Shown: positions 24,365 to 35,685, counted from the stretch's first letter. The stretch is 64,000 bases of DNA from Epiperipatus broadwayi (GCA_028023455.1 JAQFVV010000022.1:5175998-5239997), one strand, 5' to 3'. The notes: generated by a model from the sequence alone, not told the origin. Numbers and translations: made by a program.

Positions 24365-24972
24365 TGTTATAGTAATAATAAAAAGTCAGATGTCACATGA
24401 CTTATATATAGCTTGCATTTACCAATATGTAAACTTAGGAGCATGCTATAACTCTAAACAAGCTTTTATTTATTTATTTATTTTTTATTATGATAAATGC
24501 TTCTACAAGAGAAGGCATTCAAATCATCTTTATCTTAGATTGTCCCCATCCTCAGACCGGTTTCAACCTATGGGTCTCTTCAGTGAGGAGTTGGGACACT
24601 AGATTCAAAAAAACCAACTCAAGCTAAGCATTTATTTAAAATATATTTCTCAAGAAGAAGATTCAAACCTTTAGACATCTGCATGTCTTTAAAGTCAGCT
24701 CTCCAACTGAAAAAAATATATGGGCCCGAACTTAATTCAGATACTCCATATATTAATAGGCTTAGCCATTTAATTTAGCCAAAGCCCCAACAGCAAAATA
24801 ATAATAGTAATAATAAAAAGTCAGATGTCACATGACTTATATATAGCTTGCATTTACCAATATGTAAACTTAAGAGCATGCTATAACTCTAAACAAGCTT
24901 TTATTTTTTTTTTTTTATTATTATGATAAATGCTTCTACAAGAGAAGGCATTCAAATCATCTTTATCTTATA
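24365..24972 (-). mobile_element. SINE-like repeat S2 with terminal direct repeats, tRNA-like head and hammerhead
   Basis: A block of about 165 bp (24,372-24,536) recurs almost unchanged at 24,806-24,972, period 434, so the element is a 1.4-copy tandem. On the reverse strand the region between reads: a tRNA-like head (about 24,725-24,655: TCAGTTGGAGAGCTGAC as box A, anticodon-like stem AGACAT/ATGTCT, GGTTTGAATC as box B), then the hammerhead at 24,598-24,541, then a tail containing GAATGCCTTCTC. Head, ribozyme and tail occur in the same order at 32.76-33.03 kb. A tRNA-type promoter plus a hammerhead is also the plan of the schistosome Sm-alpha SINE-like family. No coding capacity. Confidence 0.6.
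24541..24598 (-). ncRNA. Hammerhead ribozyme, all core bases intact, GUC cleavage triplet
   Basis: Reverse strand. Outer stem I UGUCCC/GGGACA, internal loop, inner stem I UCCUCA/UGAGGA (6 bp). Core CUGAAGA at 24,583-24,577. Stem II GACC-CAUA-GGUU at 24,576-24,565. GAAA at 24,564-24,561. Then CCGGU completing the palindrome ACCGGU, and C17 at 24,555. Predicted cleavage is between 24,555 and 24,554. The palindromic stem III has no loop, so two copies must pair with each other, as in known dimeric hammerheads. This is the best-formed ribozyme in the window. Confidence 0.7.
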
Positions 24973-24974
24973 GA

Positions 24975-25695
24975 AGACATAGGTTCTGATATATAATTTT
25001 ACTATATAATAAAAAAATACAACCTTAGTTTTTTAAAAAACAATTATGCTATCATTTGTTCAAAAAATTAATGATCTAATGTTGACTCGACAATTAATAT
25101 TTTGTCTCATAGTACAAAAATGAAACAATATTGTTTAGGCGTTCATAAAAAGTTTGAACATTTGAAATAATAAAACTTGGTCATGATCCATGGATCTCAA
25201 CTTCAGGGTCAGCTACTCTTACCACTATAACAAACCACATAGGGCTTGCATTCTAGAGAGAATGTTATATAAACTATTTATAATTTTATCACTGATATTA
25301 TTAAAATTTGTTATGATTTAAGAAATTATCTTAATATATATACATTGAACATGTAGTTTGTGATACTGAAGTAACACATCCATCAAACCGCTTATGACCT
25401 GTGTTCAAATTTAAGGCAGGTAAACTTGGAATTTATTCAGTTTTCAATAATCTATACCTAATTTGATTATTCAATATTGGTTCACAAAAGATTATATAAT
25501 TATTTTTAGTTTGAAAATAAAATGAAGATGGAAATTGTTCAAATCTTCATCAACCAGAAATTGACAAGTTTGGTAATGGTTTTTTACTTCACACTGCAGT
25601 AATTATTTAAAATAACTATTTTATCTATGTTTTTAGTTTATATATTAGTGTACATATTTTGTATATACCATGAACACTTGATCCACTGAATGTGT
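24975..25695. other. Spacer, nothing recognised
   Basis: AT-rich. A more complex stretch near 25,175-25,245 resembles 5,450-5,515 and may be a short dispersed repeat. Confidence 0.4.
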
Positions 25696-25696
25696 A

Positions 25697-26838
25697 TACA
25701 CCTGAATCTCATTTTATGCAGATTTTTTAATGCAAATTTGAAGTTACGTGATTCATATTTCTTCTTAATATCATTTTAAGCAGGTTTTTTTTTATGCAAT
25801 AAAGAAGTTCATATTTCACTATATTTATTAGATATCAAGAAATTTAAATTATTAATAACTTATTTTGACTTGAAATACTTTTTTCCCCAAAAATATGTTA
25901 TATTAGCAGCTAACATGAATGTGGCCTGAAGTTCTATTTGGAATCCTAGCTTCTATGTAAATAACCTACTTTTATTTATGAGTAAATAATAATAATAGAT
26001 TTATACTATAACACATATTTTGTTAGATATAATAGAGATATTCTTTTAGATTTTTAAAATAAATAAGAAAGATTTTGTTGATTTTGTAAACTGAAAATAA
26101 TCTTTCTAATGATAATGTATAATCTTTTTGTTTTGATTGCAATCTTTTTGTTTTGATTGCAATCTTATTTTTTTAATATAGAAACAAAATGTGAACATTT
26201 AAAATTTATTTCAATAGTAAACAAAAATATCTATCAAATGAAGACAAATTTATTATTTTCTGATAAGTAATAATTATTTAATCATAGATTTTATGTTAAT
26301 ATGTGAGGCAGAGAAAAACATCAGAAAATGTTGAAATCTGAGAGTTTGATACAATAAACAATCTCTTAAATTCCAATGAGAGTTAAATAGTTATATGTTT
26401 GGATATTATGACATTTATAAACAATTAGTAAAATCACAAGACTGAGAGTGCACTAGTTCTACTTCCTCTTATGATGAATCTGATTTCTTATCAGTTCACA
26501 AACAAATTGCATATTGTCAAATAGCAATAATGATTAAAATATGTATGAAAAATATAAAATTAAATACTGTAGTTAATAAAAAAAAATGTAAAAAAGTTTG
26601 TCTTGTATCAATTTTTTTCAAATATTTTAAATTTTTTATTAGTCATACTTTATTTCCTTATTTTTTAATGTGAATTTTAAAGTAATTTTCCTTGTTGCTT
26701 TACTTTTATGCGATTTCTGAAAATTGCAGAATGTTATCCCCCATTTTTCAATGTAAGTTAAGTCTATTTTTGTGTGATTGTTTTTAATGCGAGTTTTTTG
26801 TGAAATCTATCTACTGCATAAAATGAGACCCAGGTGTA
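25697..26838. mobile_element. Non-autonomous DNA transposon, TA target, CACCTGGGTCTC terminal repeats
   Basis: Terminal inverted repeats: CACCTGAATCTCATTTTATG from 25,699, and GCATAAAATGAGACCCAGGTG ending at 26,836, each flanked by TA (25,697-25,698; 26,837-26,838). Subterminal TTTAATGC and TATGCGATT strings recur in both orientations. Length is 1,138 bp with no transposase-like frame. TA duplication and this style of terminus fit Tc1/mariner/pogo-type elements, possibly a Tigger-like relative. A second copy starts at 63,186. A 20-bp local duplication (TTTTTGTTTTGATTGCAATC) lies at about 26,124-26,165. Confidence 0.75.
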
Positions 26839-27395
26839 CATCATTTTTTGAAATCGATAATACCTTTCTTTAATCCTGAATTTAGAGTCATAGAAATTTG
26901 TGTTAGAAAATTACATATTCATCATTTTTCAAAACTTTTTTTTTATTTGGAATCTATTATTGACAAATCACAATATTTATTCTCATGGATAGTTTTGTTG
27001 TTGTTGTTGTTGTTTTTAATGTTTTGTTTTTAATTTGAGTAAATATTTCAGTGTTATTAATATTTTGTCTACTTTTATTTTCATAATTTATAGATATAGT
27101 AACTATTTTTTTTCTTTTTTTTTTAACTTTAAAAAGAATTTCTCTACAAATTTAAAGTTAGTTCTTTCATATAGTTTTTTTAACATTGTGAATCATCAAG
27201 TTTTTGTCTAGATATTTTTGTAAAAATCTAACTTATATGCTATGTATGTACATTTTATATCAGATTATGGATAATTTTGTGCAGATTTATTTTTTTTTTA
27301 TAAAATATAGAATTTTATTCAGAAATTTAGTTACAATATATGATAATAGTTAAACATAGGATATATTACATGATAATCAGTGGTGTGAAAGCTCA
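26839..27395. other. Spacer with (TTG)n run
   Basis: AT-rich. A short (TTG)n microsatellite sits at about 26,994-27,014. No gene seen. Confidence 0.5.
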
Positions 27396-28520
27396 CTATT
27401 GATATCTTGTTTGACACCGGCTAAAAGGACTAATATGAAGCATATCAGCAAGGAACGAGTCAGGAATAGTATCCTGTTGATATAGATGACCATTCTTGCA
27501 TGTCTCATATAGTTCAGCAATAGGTCTAATCCTTTGTCCATGCTCCACATGACCAAATTGACCCTTCATACCAGAGGTTACTTCCATAACACCTCAGGAT
27601 CTGGGCAATAATCATGCAGAGCAAGGTAAGTTATCACAAAGGGATGCAGGCCATTCAGCCTCAAATTACTCTCCAGGGAAGATTTCTATTTAGGAGTGAA
27701 AGGGATCAGCTTTGGGGGCCAGATCAATAACCTCCATGTGGAGTCATAGATGTAAGAGGGGGCCAAATTCTGGTCCCTTTTCCAAATTTTTTCCATTTTG
27801 TTAATATACAGTTCAAGCGAACGCTCTAGTGCATGATGTAAGGTGAGCCAGCACCGTGTGTACCATAGCGAAAACAGTACAAATGTTGTTATTCGTATCT
27901 CTGGGATTGATCCACATAGTATATTGTCAATGAGAGTCGACAGGGCAGGCGTATTGTTATTTAACATGGAGGCTATAAGGACTCTGTAGGGGTGAAGGAA
28001 AACAGTGACAGAGGAGGTGAAGACAAGTTTCATCCTCTCTGAGGCATAGTGAGCAAGTGGACTCTATGTTTGAGAATCCTTGGTGATGCACCAGAAAGTG
28101 TTTAGTAGGCAAGGCAATAATATTTATTTTCATCAGGAAATCAAAATATTTGGGTTCAAGAAACCATCGCTTAAATTTCTTGATTAGCAGATGTTTGTTA
28201 AGCCTGAGGATAGTTGATCCTGCAGAAACATCAGGATTAAGGATGTAGTATGCATCCCAGAACTTGATTTTCATTGAGGACGATTTTATAGGAAGCATAG
28301 TATGTTTGGAGATAAGACATGTGAGGGCTGCCAGCCAGTCAGTACCAATAGGGGGTGGCTTATCTGTGGGAGTGACCTCTCTGGAATGTGAGTAGTTAGG
28401 ATATTGCAGACACATTCAGTAGAAAGGATTGTAGGAACATTGGAATATGAAAGTATCTATGGAATGTAGGGATAATCCATTGAGTTTTGTGTGTTTCTGT
28501 ATGGGAATAACATATAATTA
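27396..28520 (-). pseudogene. LINE ORF2 C-terminus, second copy of the 2.5-kb clade
   Basis: Reverse strand. 28,520-28,415 gives KLNGLSLHSID; 28,415-27,957 gives KFKRWFLEPKYFDFLMKINI, ALPTKHFLVHHQGFSNIEST, and a CSLC...HLLCHC zinc-finger-like block; 28,033-27,686 continues after a frameshift with TTFVLFSLWYTRC and KIWKRDQNLAPSYIYDSTW. The same landmarks occur in order in the LINE at 2,579-3,811. Only the part after the RT catalytic core is present, so this is a typical 5'-truncated insertion. A 63-codon frame downstream (27,587-27,396) has no match I know and may be 3' untranslated sequence. Confidence 0.82.
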
Positions 28521-29901
28521 GATTTTTTATAGACTTTAAGGAAAGATGTTTTGTTATACTGAAAAAAAAAAGTTATTTGTTAATGTAAAAAAAAATTACA
28601 ACGAATTTAATCGATTGAGATAGCATACTTTTCTTTTTTTCCATTTATATTTTCAACATTATAATTGTACAATTATTATCACTATACAAAACTAATTTTA
28701 ACTATTTATTTATTTTATTTTCAATGAAATAATCACTTTTATTTTTTACAACTGTAAATATTAATTTGTAAAAAAAATAGGCCAAACAATATAAACAATA
28801 TATTTATAAATGCTTTCAACATACTATATATATATATAATTAAATGTAATAATGCTCAAAGCTAAATCGGGTTGTAAGTAATCATTAAAATTCAGTCAAC
28901 ACTTAGACAATCCTAATATTAATAGCAATCAGCAATTTCAAACTGTTGTCAAGGCAACCTCCTTTACTGTGTGTTGTAAATGTATCAAATTCAGATATTC
29001 TCTCAGTTTGATTTTCTTCTTTATCAATATTATTATTAAAATATAACATTTGAAAACTAATTACTTATCGAAATTAATAATTATTATGTTGGAGAGAAGA
29101 AAAAAAAACTTTTAGATAAAGTTTTTCTATATATTTTATTTTCATACAAATATATATATATATTAATAATAACTGACAGGCATTTCTATGCATTATTCTT
29201 TTTGTAGATAGATATAGTTAATTTTAAAATATTTAAACCTAATTACTAAAATATATAATTTAGGAATAAATTTAAAATTAATAAGATTAAAAATATTTAA
29301 ATTTTTATTTTTATTTTTTGATAGCTGTTATATTTTATTAGCTTTATTGTTTTTTATAATATGTTAGTTTTATGAATAATTTAATACTTATATTTTAAGT
29401 TATTGAGAAAATTGCATATTCAATAGATACATACAATATTCATTATAGCATTGCTAATAATGACAATATAAAAAAAGAAACTTTTAAGTTCTTTGCAACT
29501 TTCTATAAAAAGATTTTTCAGACATAAATGAAGTGATAAAATTTGTCATAAGCAAATAATTATTAATTTATCTTATTTCTTTTTACTTTTTACAATAAGA
29601 TATGATTAGAAAGATTATTTATTAATATATAACTAGTATTTATTTCAATTTTTTAAACACACGTATTAAAATTATATACACACACAATATAAATATTGTA
29701 CTTCATATATATACAATAAACTGTAGTGGTCAGTTTATATATGCTTATATTATCTACATTTATTTACTTGATTCGAGCACTATCTGACTTTAAGAAATAG
29801 AAAAAAACATATATATATATTTAAATCAGATTTGAAAATATGCTTTTAATGTGATAATGATGACCATTATGCAGCCACTATTTGCAATACAAGGCTAGAT
29901 C
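28521..29901. other. AT-rich spacer, nothing recognised
   Basis: Only low-complexity sequence and TA runs seen, for example near 28,825-28,840 and 29,152-29,162. Confidence 0.5.
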
Positions 29902-30374
29902 CCATAGAACAGGGGAGTCCAACAAATCGATCGTGATCCATCGGTCAATCGCTAAGCCGTTTTTGGTCGATCGCGAGGCCAATCTGGAAGCTGTCAGTTA
30001 ATGAGAGAAACAAATTAAATCATGATTTTCAAGTTTTTTTAGTTATTTTTGTTTTGTTCTATTTTTTTTTTCAATTCTAGATAGGTGAAGTCCACTAAGC
30101 CGTATCGTTATTGAAAATAATATTTTTAATCTTGATTTAATGTAGCTAATTTGAATTAAATTCCCCAGGACATGAGCTTTTTGGACCGTTAAATAATTGT
30201 TATTTTTTACTGGGTAGATATATAAAAATAGTATGTATTTCACACCTCCCCCCCCCCACTTAGACTACGCCTATGAAAAAAGTCGATCACCTATGACAAC
30301 AAGTCGATCGCAACACATTTTAAAAATAGAAAGTAGATCTTATGAACACAAAAGTTGGCCACCCTGCCATAGAA
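29902..30374. mobile_element. hAT MITE with perfect 8-bp target duplication
   Basis: The element spans 29,910-30,366 (457 bp). It starts CAGGGGAGTCCAAC and ends GTTGGCCACCCTG, imperfect inverted termini of the hAT type. The flanks are the identical 8 bases CCATAGAA at 29,902-29,909 and 30,367-30,374, the duplication length made by hAT transposases. Several GATCG/CGATC strings lie just inside both ends. There is no transposase gene. It may have been mobilised by a hAT enzyme like the relic at 49.2-50.25 kb, though their termini have not been shown to match. It has a C-run near 30,247-30,258. Confidence 0.9.
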
Positions 30375-30880
30375 CATAGGTTACTCCTAATGAAATTGGC
30401 ATGGAATAAATATGCAGACTAGACATTATCATATATAAAGGAATTAACACATTATTTCAACAAATAGTAACAACAGTTTATTTACAAAATATTATAATTG
30501 TCAGACAAAATATAATGTTCTTTTCCATTACCAGCTATTTATTACTTTAATCTTTTATTTTTTTTAGTTTACATGCACAGTAGAAAGCAATAGTTTTTTA
30601 TAAATTGTCCAAGTTTTATATTTATTAATTTATAAACATTAATCTTTTAATTAAATCCTATAACACAACTTAGTTTTATGGACAAGCAAATTGCTGCAGA
30701 ATAAATCCCTGGTCTTTACATCCTGAGTATAATCCTGTATATGGTCAACCCTTATTAATATAATATATTTATTTATATCAGAACTTCATGTAAAAGTTAT
30801 GCACATATATCTAATATGGAATAATTATAAATAATATACCTTTCTTATAATGATAATTCTAGGAGTAGCTGCTTTAGATA
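30375..30880. other. Spacer, nothing recognised
   Basis: AT-rich sequence without a recognisable feature. Confidence 0.5.
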
Positions 30881-30881
30881 C

Positions 30882-31644
30882 AAAACCTGTTTTATTTACT
30901 AAGTCAATAAATCTAAAGCATGTGCAGTTGAAAATGCGAAGGTAGGGACCTCTACAGGTTTTAACCACAAGCTTATGCATTGGAAGAAAAGAGGGAACCC
31001 TTCTTTACTTCAACCTACTTTCTATATAAATAGGTGAAGCTGAAGTGGTTAGATCTGAGAGTGTGAAGCTATTCAATACTTCACTGATTAAGTCCACAAT
31101 TCCTATTATACATTAGTACTCATGAAATCTTTCGATTTACAATGAGTCAATAGAAAGAGATCTTATAGTTAGAATTCTATTACGAGAATTTAACATTGTA
31201 ATTATAAATTTATTTAATGCACATGCTTTAGGTTTATTGCTTTAGTAAATATTACTTACGTAATCAATGTGTGTTAAATAAATTCATAATTACAACTTTA
31301 AATTATCGTAATAGATTTCTAACTATAAGATCTTTCCATTGACTCAATCAAAAGATTTCATGAGTACTAATGTATAACAGGAATTGTGGACTTAATCAGT
31401 GAAGTATTGAATAGCTTCATGCTCTCAGATCTAACTGCTTCAGCTTCACCTATTTATATAGAAAGTAGATTGAAGTAAAGAAGGGTTCCCCTCTTTTCTT
31501 CCAATGCGTAAGCTTGTGGTTAAGACCTGTAGAGGTCACTACCTTCACATTTTCAACCTCACATGCTTTAGGTTTATTACCTTAGTAAATATTACTTATG
31601 TAATCAATGTGTATTAAATAAATTTCTAATAAAAACCTGTTTTA
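30882..31644. mobile_element. Giant palindrome (foldback element) with 13-bp flanking repeats
   Basis: The left arm (30,895-31,217) is the reverse complement of about 31,250-31,580 with only scattered differences: over 300 bp per arm, spacer about 30 bp. The right half also carries a direct repeat: about 70 bp (CATGCTTTAGGTTTATT, AGTAAATATTACTTA, GTAATCAATGTGT) at 31,220-31,290 and 31,562-31,630. The block is bracketed by the same 13 bases, AAAACCTGTTTTA, at 30,882-30,894 and 31,632-31,644. Each arm contains a TATA-box-like TATATAAATAGG and the hairpin-forming block also found alone at 20.3 kb. No coding. It could be a foldback transposon or an inverted duplication made on insertion. Confidence 0.75.
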
Positions 31645-32755
31645 ATAAAACACAAATTAATTATATTGAATCTGACCCCATTCTACTAGAGAAAATGTTG
31701 AATAAATTATCTATATAGATATAGTGTGTAATAACCATTTAAAAGTGATTTAATAATTGCATGTACATAATAGGGTCTAACATACATAAAATTTAACTCA
31801 TGATAATTAATACAAAAGTACATATATATACAAATGGGCTTGATTAAATTTCAAAATAAACCTTTAGCTTAAAATACCAATAATTATATTACAGTCACTA
31901 TTTTTAATACTTGGATACTTTATATTTTTTACAAGCAAGCACATTTCTGTTTAAAATTAATATTATATATTTGATTATTAATTTGACAAATTTCATATTA
32001 AAGAAACTTTTCTTTAAAATAAAAATGTTATCCAATTAGAACATATCTTTTTTTTTTAAACTTCAGTTGCTTTAAAACATAATGAACTTTTTAAAAAAAA
32101 AAAAAAAAAACTTTTGTTATTGCTTTAATCAATCAATAATACAAAATATTATTTATTAGAGTTAAATAGACACTAAAACAAAACTTAAAATGGTTAATCC
32201 ATTATAGTCTAAACAGTTTTTATAATTCACAAAACAAAAGTTCTGGTGCCAGATCTCTTGTTACAGTTGTTGGGTTTTCTTTTCAGTCTAATATTGTTCC
32301 CACAGGGGCAAATATTAATTGATTTCATTTATAAGATGTCATAATGTCCTTTAACAATCTCCTTTAAAATTTGAGGTTTAAGCATTATTTCTTTATTCTA
32401 ATTTAATATTCCTTCAAATATATAGCTTCTTCATATCTGTCAGAGATCCTGGATAGATTTCAGCAGTTTCTCCTTTTTTATTCAGTCATAATAATGAAAG
32501 TTTTACATAGTAAGATTGAAATACTGCTTTCAATAAAAAATGACCATATATAAGTTTTGATATCTTGTTTTTAACATCTCAGGATCTTGTTTTTCACACC
32601 TTTGATTTTGTTATTAACACCTTTAGTAATATCTTATTTTTGATCTTTACAACTGGATTTTATTTTAATTACAAGAATTTTAAAAATATTTTCATCAGTT
32701 AATTGATTGAATTTGCAAAACACTATAATTATTAAACAAAGAGCTGTGCTAATTG
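31645..32755. other. Spacer, nothing recognised
   Basis: AT-rich sequence with an A run near 32,093-32,110 and TCTTGTTTTT-type tandem fragments near 32,560-32,645. No gene seen. Confidence 0.45.
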
Positions 32756-32759
32756 TTCA

Positions 32760-33060
32760 ACAAGCTTTGAGATAAATGCTTAGCAAGAGAAAGCATTTAA
32801 AATATCTCTATCTGAAAATCAACCCCCATTCCCTGACCATGGTTTCATGCTTTTGGCACTTTTCAGAGAGACACTAGGATAGCTTCAGATACTAGATCTA
32901 AAAACACCAACCCAAAGCCAACATATATTTAAGAGTAAAAAATCTGAAGTTTTCAGTCACTTATATGTCTTCAAACCGACAGCTATCTAACTCAAATACC
33001 TATATGAGGCTGAGATATCTTCAGCCAAACCATATATTAGAAGTCTTAGCAATTTAACAT
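32760..33060 (-). repeat. SINE-like repeat S2, second copy
   Basis: The reverse strand shows the same order as the 24.5-kb element: a tRNA-like head (about 33,015-32,955, GAGTTAGATAGCTGTC then a GGTTTGAAGAC region), a hammerhead-like domain (32,871-32,829), and a tail with AATGCTTTCTCTTG near 32,785-32,798. It is strongly diverged from the 24.5-kb copy, so the shared blocks stand out. Confidence 0.55.
32829..32871 (-). ncRNA. Hammerhead-like domain in S2 (32.8 kb)
   Basis: Reverse strand: stem I UCUCU/AGGGA, core CUGAAAA (G8 changed to A), stem II GUGC-CAAAA-GCAU, GAAA, the palindrome ACCAUGGU (32,843-32,836), and C17 at 32,835. Stem II and stem III differ in sequence from the 24.5-kb copy but still pair. 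The lost G8 should abolish cleavage in this copy. Confidence 0.5.
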
Positions 33061-33080
33061 TGCTTAAGGCTAAAAGGCAA

Positions 33081-33226
33081 AGACTATAAATAATCAATAA
33101 AAAATAAAAAGTCATATATCACATGACTCCACTTTGTTTTGATTAAGCTTCCTGCAAGCTTAATAAAAAAGAAGTGGAGTCATGTGATATATGACTATTT
33201 ATTATTTTTTATTGACTATAATTATT
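33081..33226. repeat. Near-perfect long hairpin
   Basis: 25 bases at 33,110-33,134 (AGTCATATATCACATGACTC...) are perfectly complementary to 33,172-33,196. Weaker pairing extends the arms to about 50 bp. The 37-base loop contains its own 9-bp hairpin, ATTAAGCTT/AAGCTTAAT (33,142-33,164). The string AGTCATATATCACATGAC resembles AGTCAGATGTCACATGAC at both direct repeats of the 24.4-kb element, so it is probably a head-to-head pair of S2-family ends. Confidence 0.85.
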
Positions 33227-33229
33227 AAA

Positions 33230-34975
33230 TTTCTTAAATTTTCCACCTGTTTTTATTTTTTTTTTATCTCAAAACAGGCTTAATCTTTATTTATTAATTT
33301 ATTTTTAATTTAGTTATTTAATATCTATTTATTAACTGTGTTGTTTTGCAATATATTTTTTGATAAGGGAAAATTCTAGCATAATTTATATAATTTATTA
33401 GCTTCTCTTAAATTTAAATATTTTTTTTAACAAACCTATTACATTATTTAATATATTTTACAGTATAACATTTAATAATTTATTCTAACATTTGAATATC
33501 TCTATTATTATTATTATTATTATTATATTTAATACCTTTTTAAATCTTTCATCTACTATATTTAGAAATTCTCACAACTCTGAAACTATCTCACAACCAT
33601 GTGAAAAACCTCATAGCTGATAGTGAAATAAATACGACATTTTTCATTTCAAGCTCAGTTTTCTTTTGAATTATAACAATTGATTTGTAATTGAAGTGAA
33701 TAATTACTTTATCCTTTATTTGATTGTATTTCAATGAATAATGATCAATTTGCTTCGTATCTATAAAACTTAAATGAATTTATGTTATGAATCTGTTATT
33801 TATTTTCTTTGTTCTGATGAAAAATAATGCATTTTGACTTCCATTTTTTAGTTATAATATAATAAAATTATTTCAATTTACAATTTTTTCTACATCTAAT
33901 TTGAAATTAATTTTCAATCACAGAGCAGATTCAATAAAACAAATGGTAATAAATTAAATTAATAATTTAATCGAGTTTGTAATTTATTCCAATGTGAAAT
34001 AAAAGTAACACTTCAGTTGATTTACACTGTATTCTAATTAAAAAAATTTGTCTTTTAAATTATCTTAAGCCCAAGTTTTTTTAGATTCTCGAAAATGTAT
34101 TTGGAATATAAGATGCATTTAAAATGTATGAACTGGATTGAAATAAAAAACTAAAAGTCTTTAGGTAAGCTGAAAAGATAAACTAACTTAAATCTCTTTC
34201 TTTTTCTAAAGTTGGGATATTAATATTGCTTAAGTAAAGGTTTAAAAAAGTATAGAAATAAAATCTTTAAAAAGTAATATAATTAAAATGTGTTAGCCTA
34301 TATTTTATTAAAGATTAAAAAAAAAAAAAACTACAAACACAAAAAAGAAATAGATTTGGAGATAAAAATATATAACTTTTACATTGACTTGTAAGATAGG
34401 TAGTTATTTGAATATAAAAGTTTATTTTTCTCTTTGCATCTCAGTTATTCTTATTACTCTTGAGTCAATATTTAATTTAAGGTCGATAGATTTTAATTAT
34501 TTCTTTTAAGAAAATTTTCTCTAATTTAGTTTTCTATTTTTAAATCTATTCACTTTTAATTGGGAAGGTTCTCCATTCTTCAATAGCAAATATACCAGCT
34601 GTTTTCTCTCATTGCTTGATCTGAATGAAGACTTAATAAGTCTCTGAGTAAACTAGTTAAAAAGAACTTTATAGCTTGAAATTTTCCTTTTCAAACTTTA
34701 TAGATGACCAATAGGTTATTAAAATCATACATTGTCTTTATTAATAATAAAACCTTTTTATATCAGAAAGCTAGCTTTTTGTTTGAAGGCTATATTTGAA
34801 AAAGTTTAAAAGACAAATATTTGATACATACAGATATAGTTTCTTTTTTATATAATTTATTAATATATATGTATATGGAAAGAAAAACAGTTTTTAAATA
34901 GTCATTTGCAAAGCAAAGACCTTTCTGATAAACTCCCCAAAGAAACAATAATGAAATGTCTTTTTTTTCTCTCTT
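33230..34975. other. AT-rich spacer, nothing recognised
   Basis: Low-complexity sequence, including a short (ATT)n at about 33,506-33,527. No gene seen. Confidence 0.5.
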
Positions 34976-34986
34976 CATATGTCATA

Positions 34987-35072
34987 GCATCGGCCGGGAC
35001 GCGAACCCACAACCGTCTGCAACCAACTACTTGCTTGCAAGGCGGTTGCGATGACCTCTCGGTTAACAACGC
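34987..35072 (-). repeat. tRNA-like repeat, alanine-like UGC loop with intron-like insert
   Basis: Reverse strand, 86 nt. The ends GCGTTG/CGATGC pair. Box-A-like AACCGAGAGG and B-box-like GGGTTCGCGTCCC are present. The anticodon stem (ACCGC with a GCGGT-type partner) encloses CUUGCA, the UGC triplet, and then an insert of about 17 nt (AAGCAAGTAGTTGGTTG) at the place where nuclear tRNA introns sit. The insert ends also pair (TGCAA/TTGCA). Imperfect terminal repeats (GTCATAGCATC, GTCAAGCGTTG) and a facing partner at 35.6 kb argue for a repeat and not a functional tRNA. Confidence 0.5.
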
Positions 35073-35599
35073 TTGACATTTTCCCCCTGTTTCTCGGCAA
35101 AATCTTTACAATCAGTTATTTAATGATTATTTATTTTTGTTTTACTCTTTCATCTAATAATTGGTTACTAACCGATATTGGATGGATAGTTGGATCAGTT
35201 TTGGATTTTGACTAATTTTTTTAAAAGTCCTGTAGTTGGGAATCTGGAAAAAATTCTGCATTTTTAATCAACTTGTATTCAAGATTCAAATCTCAAACCG
35301 TGGACATTGCAAATAAATGTTTTAACTACCTCATCTTGAGACCCTTCTAGAAAGAAATAAAGATTTAAAATAAAATTCAACTTAAAAAATATATATATAT
35401 ATGCGTAAAGAAAATGGGTTATGTTCACACTAAAACATCATCTGTATATTATAAATTATTATATGCCATTACTATTATGTATTCAAATGAAAAAAACTTT
35501 AAAATATATATTGGGGATGAAATGCGGAGCAATATTTATTTAAGAGAGTTATCAATACTACAATAAAATCACATGTCTACTCATATGCTTCCAAGTCAA

Positions 35600-35685
35600 G
35601 CGTTGTTAGCCATGAGGTCATCGCAGCCGCCTTGCAAGCAAGTAGTTGGTTGCAGGCGGTTGTGGATTCGCCTCCTGGCCGATGC
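35600..35685 (+). repeat. tRNA-like repeat, inverted partner of the 35.0-kb copy
   Basis: 86 nt, plus strand, almost identical to the reverse-strand copy 530 bp upstream. Anticodon stem GCCGC/GCGGT is better paired here. Outside both copies a T-rich/A-rich border with TATGTCATAGC / GCTATGACATA continues the inverted symmetry. Together the pair form termini of a composite of about 710 bp. Confidence 0.5.

Noticed and set aside
31000-31200. Possible hammerhead in the 31-kb palindrome (CTGATTA, then CATGAAATC with TTTC loop)
   Set aside because: G8 is missing, stem I does not pair, and stem II is only about 3 bp over a 33-nt span.
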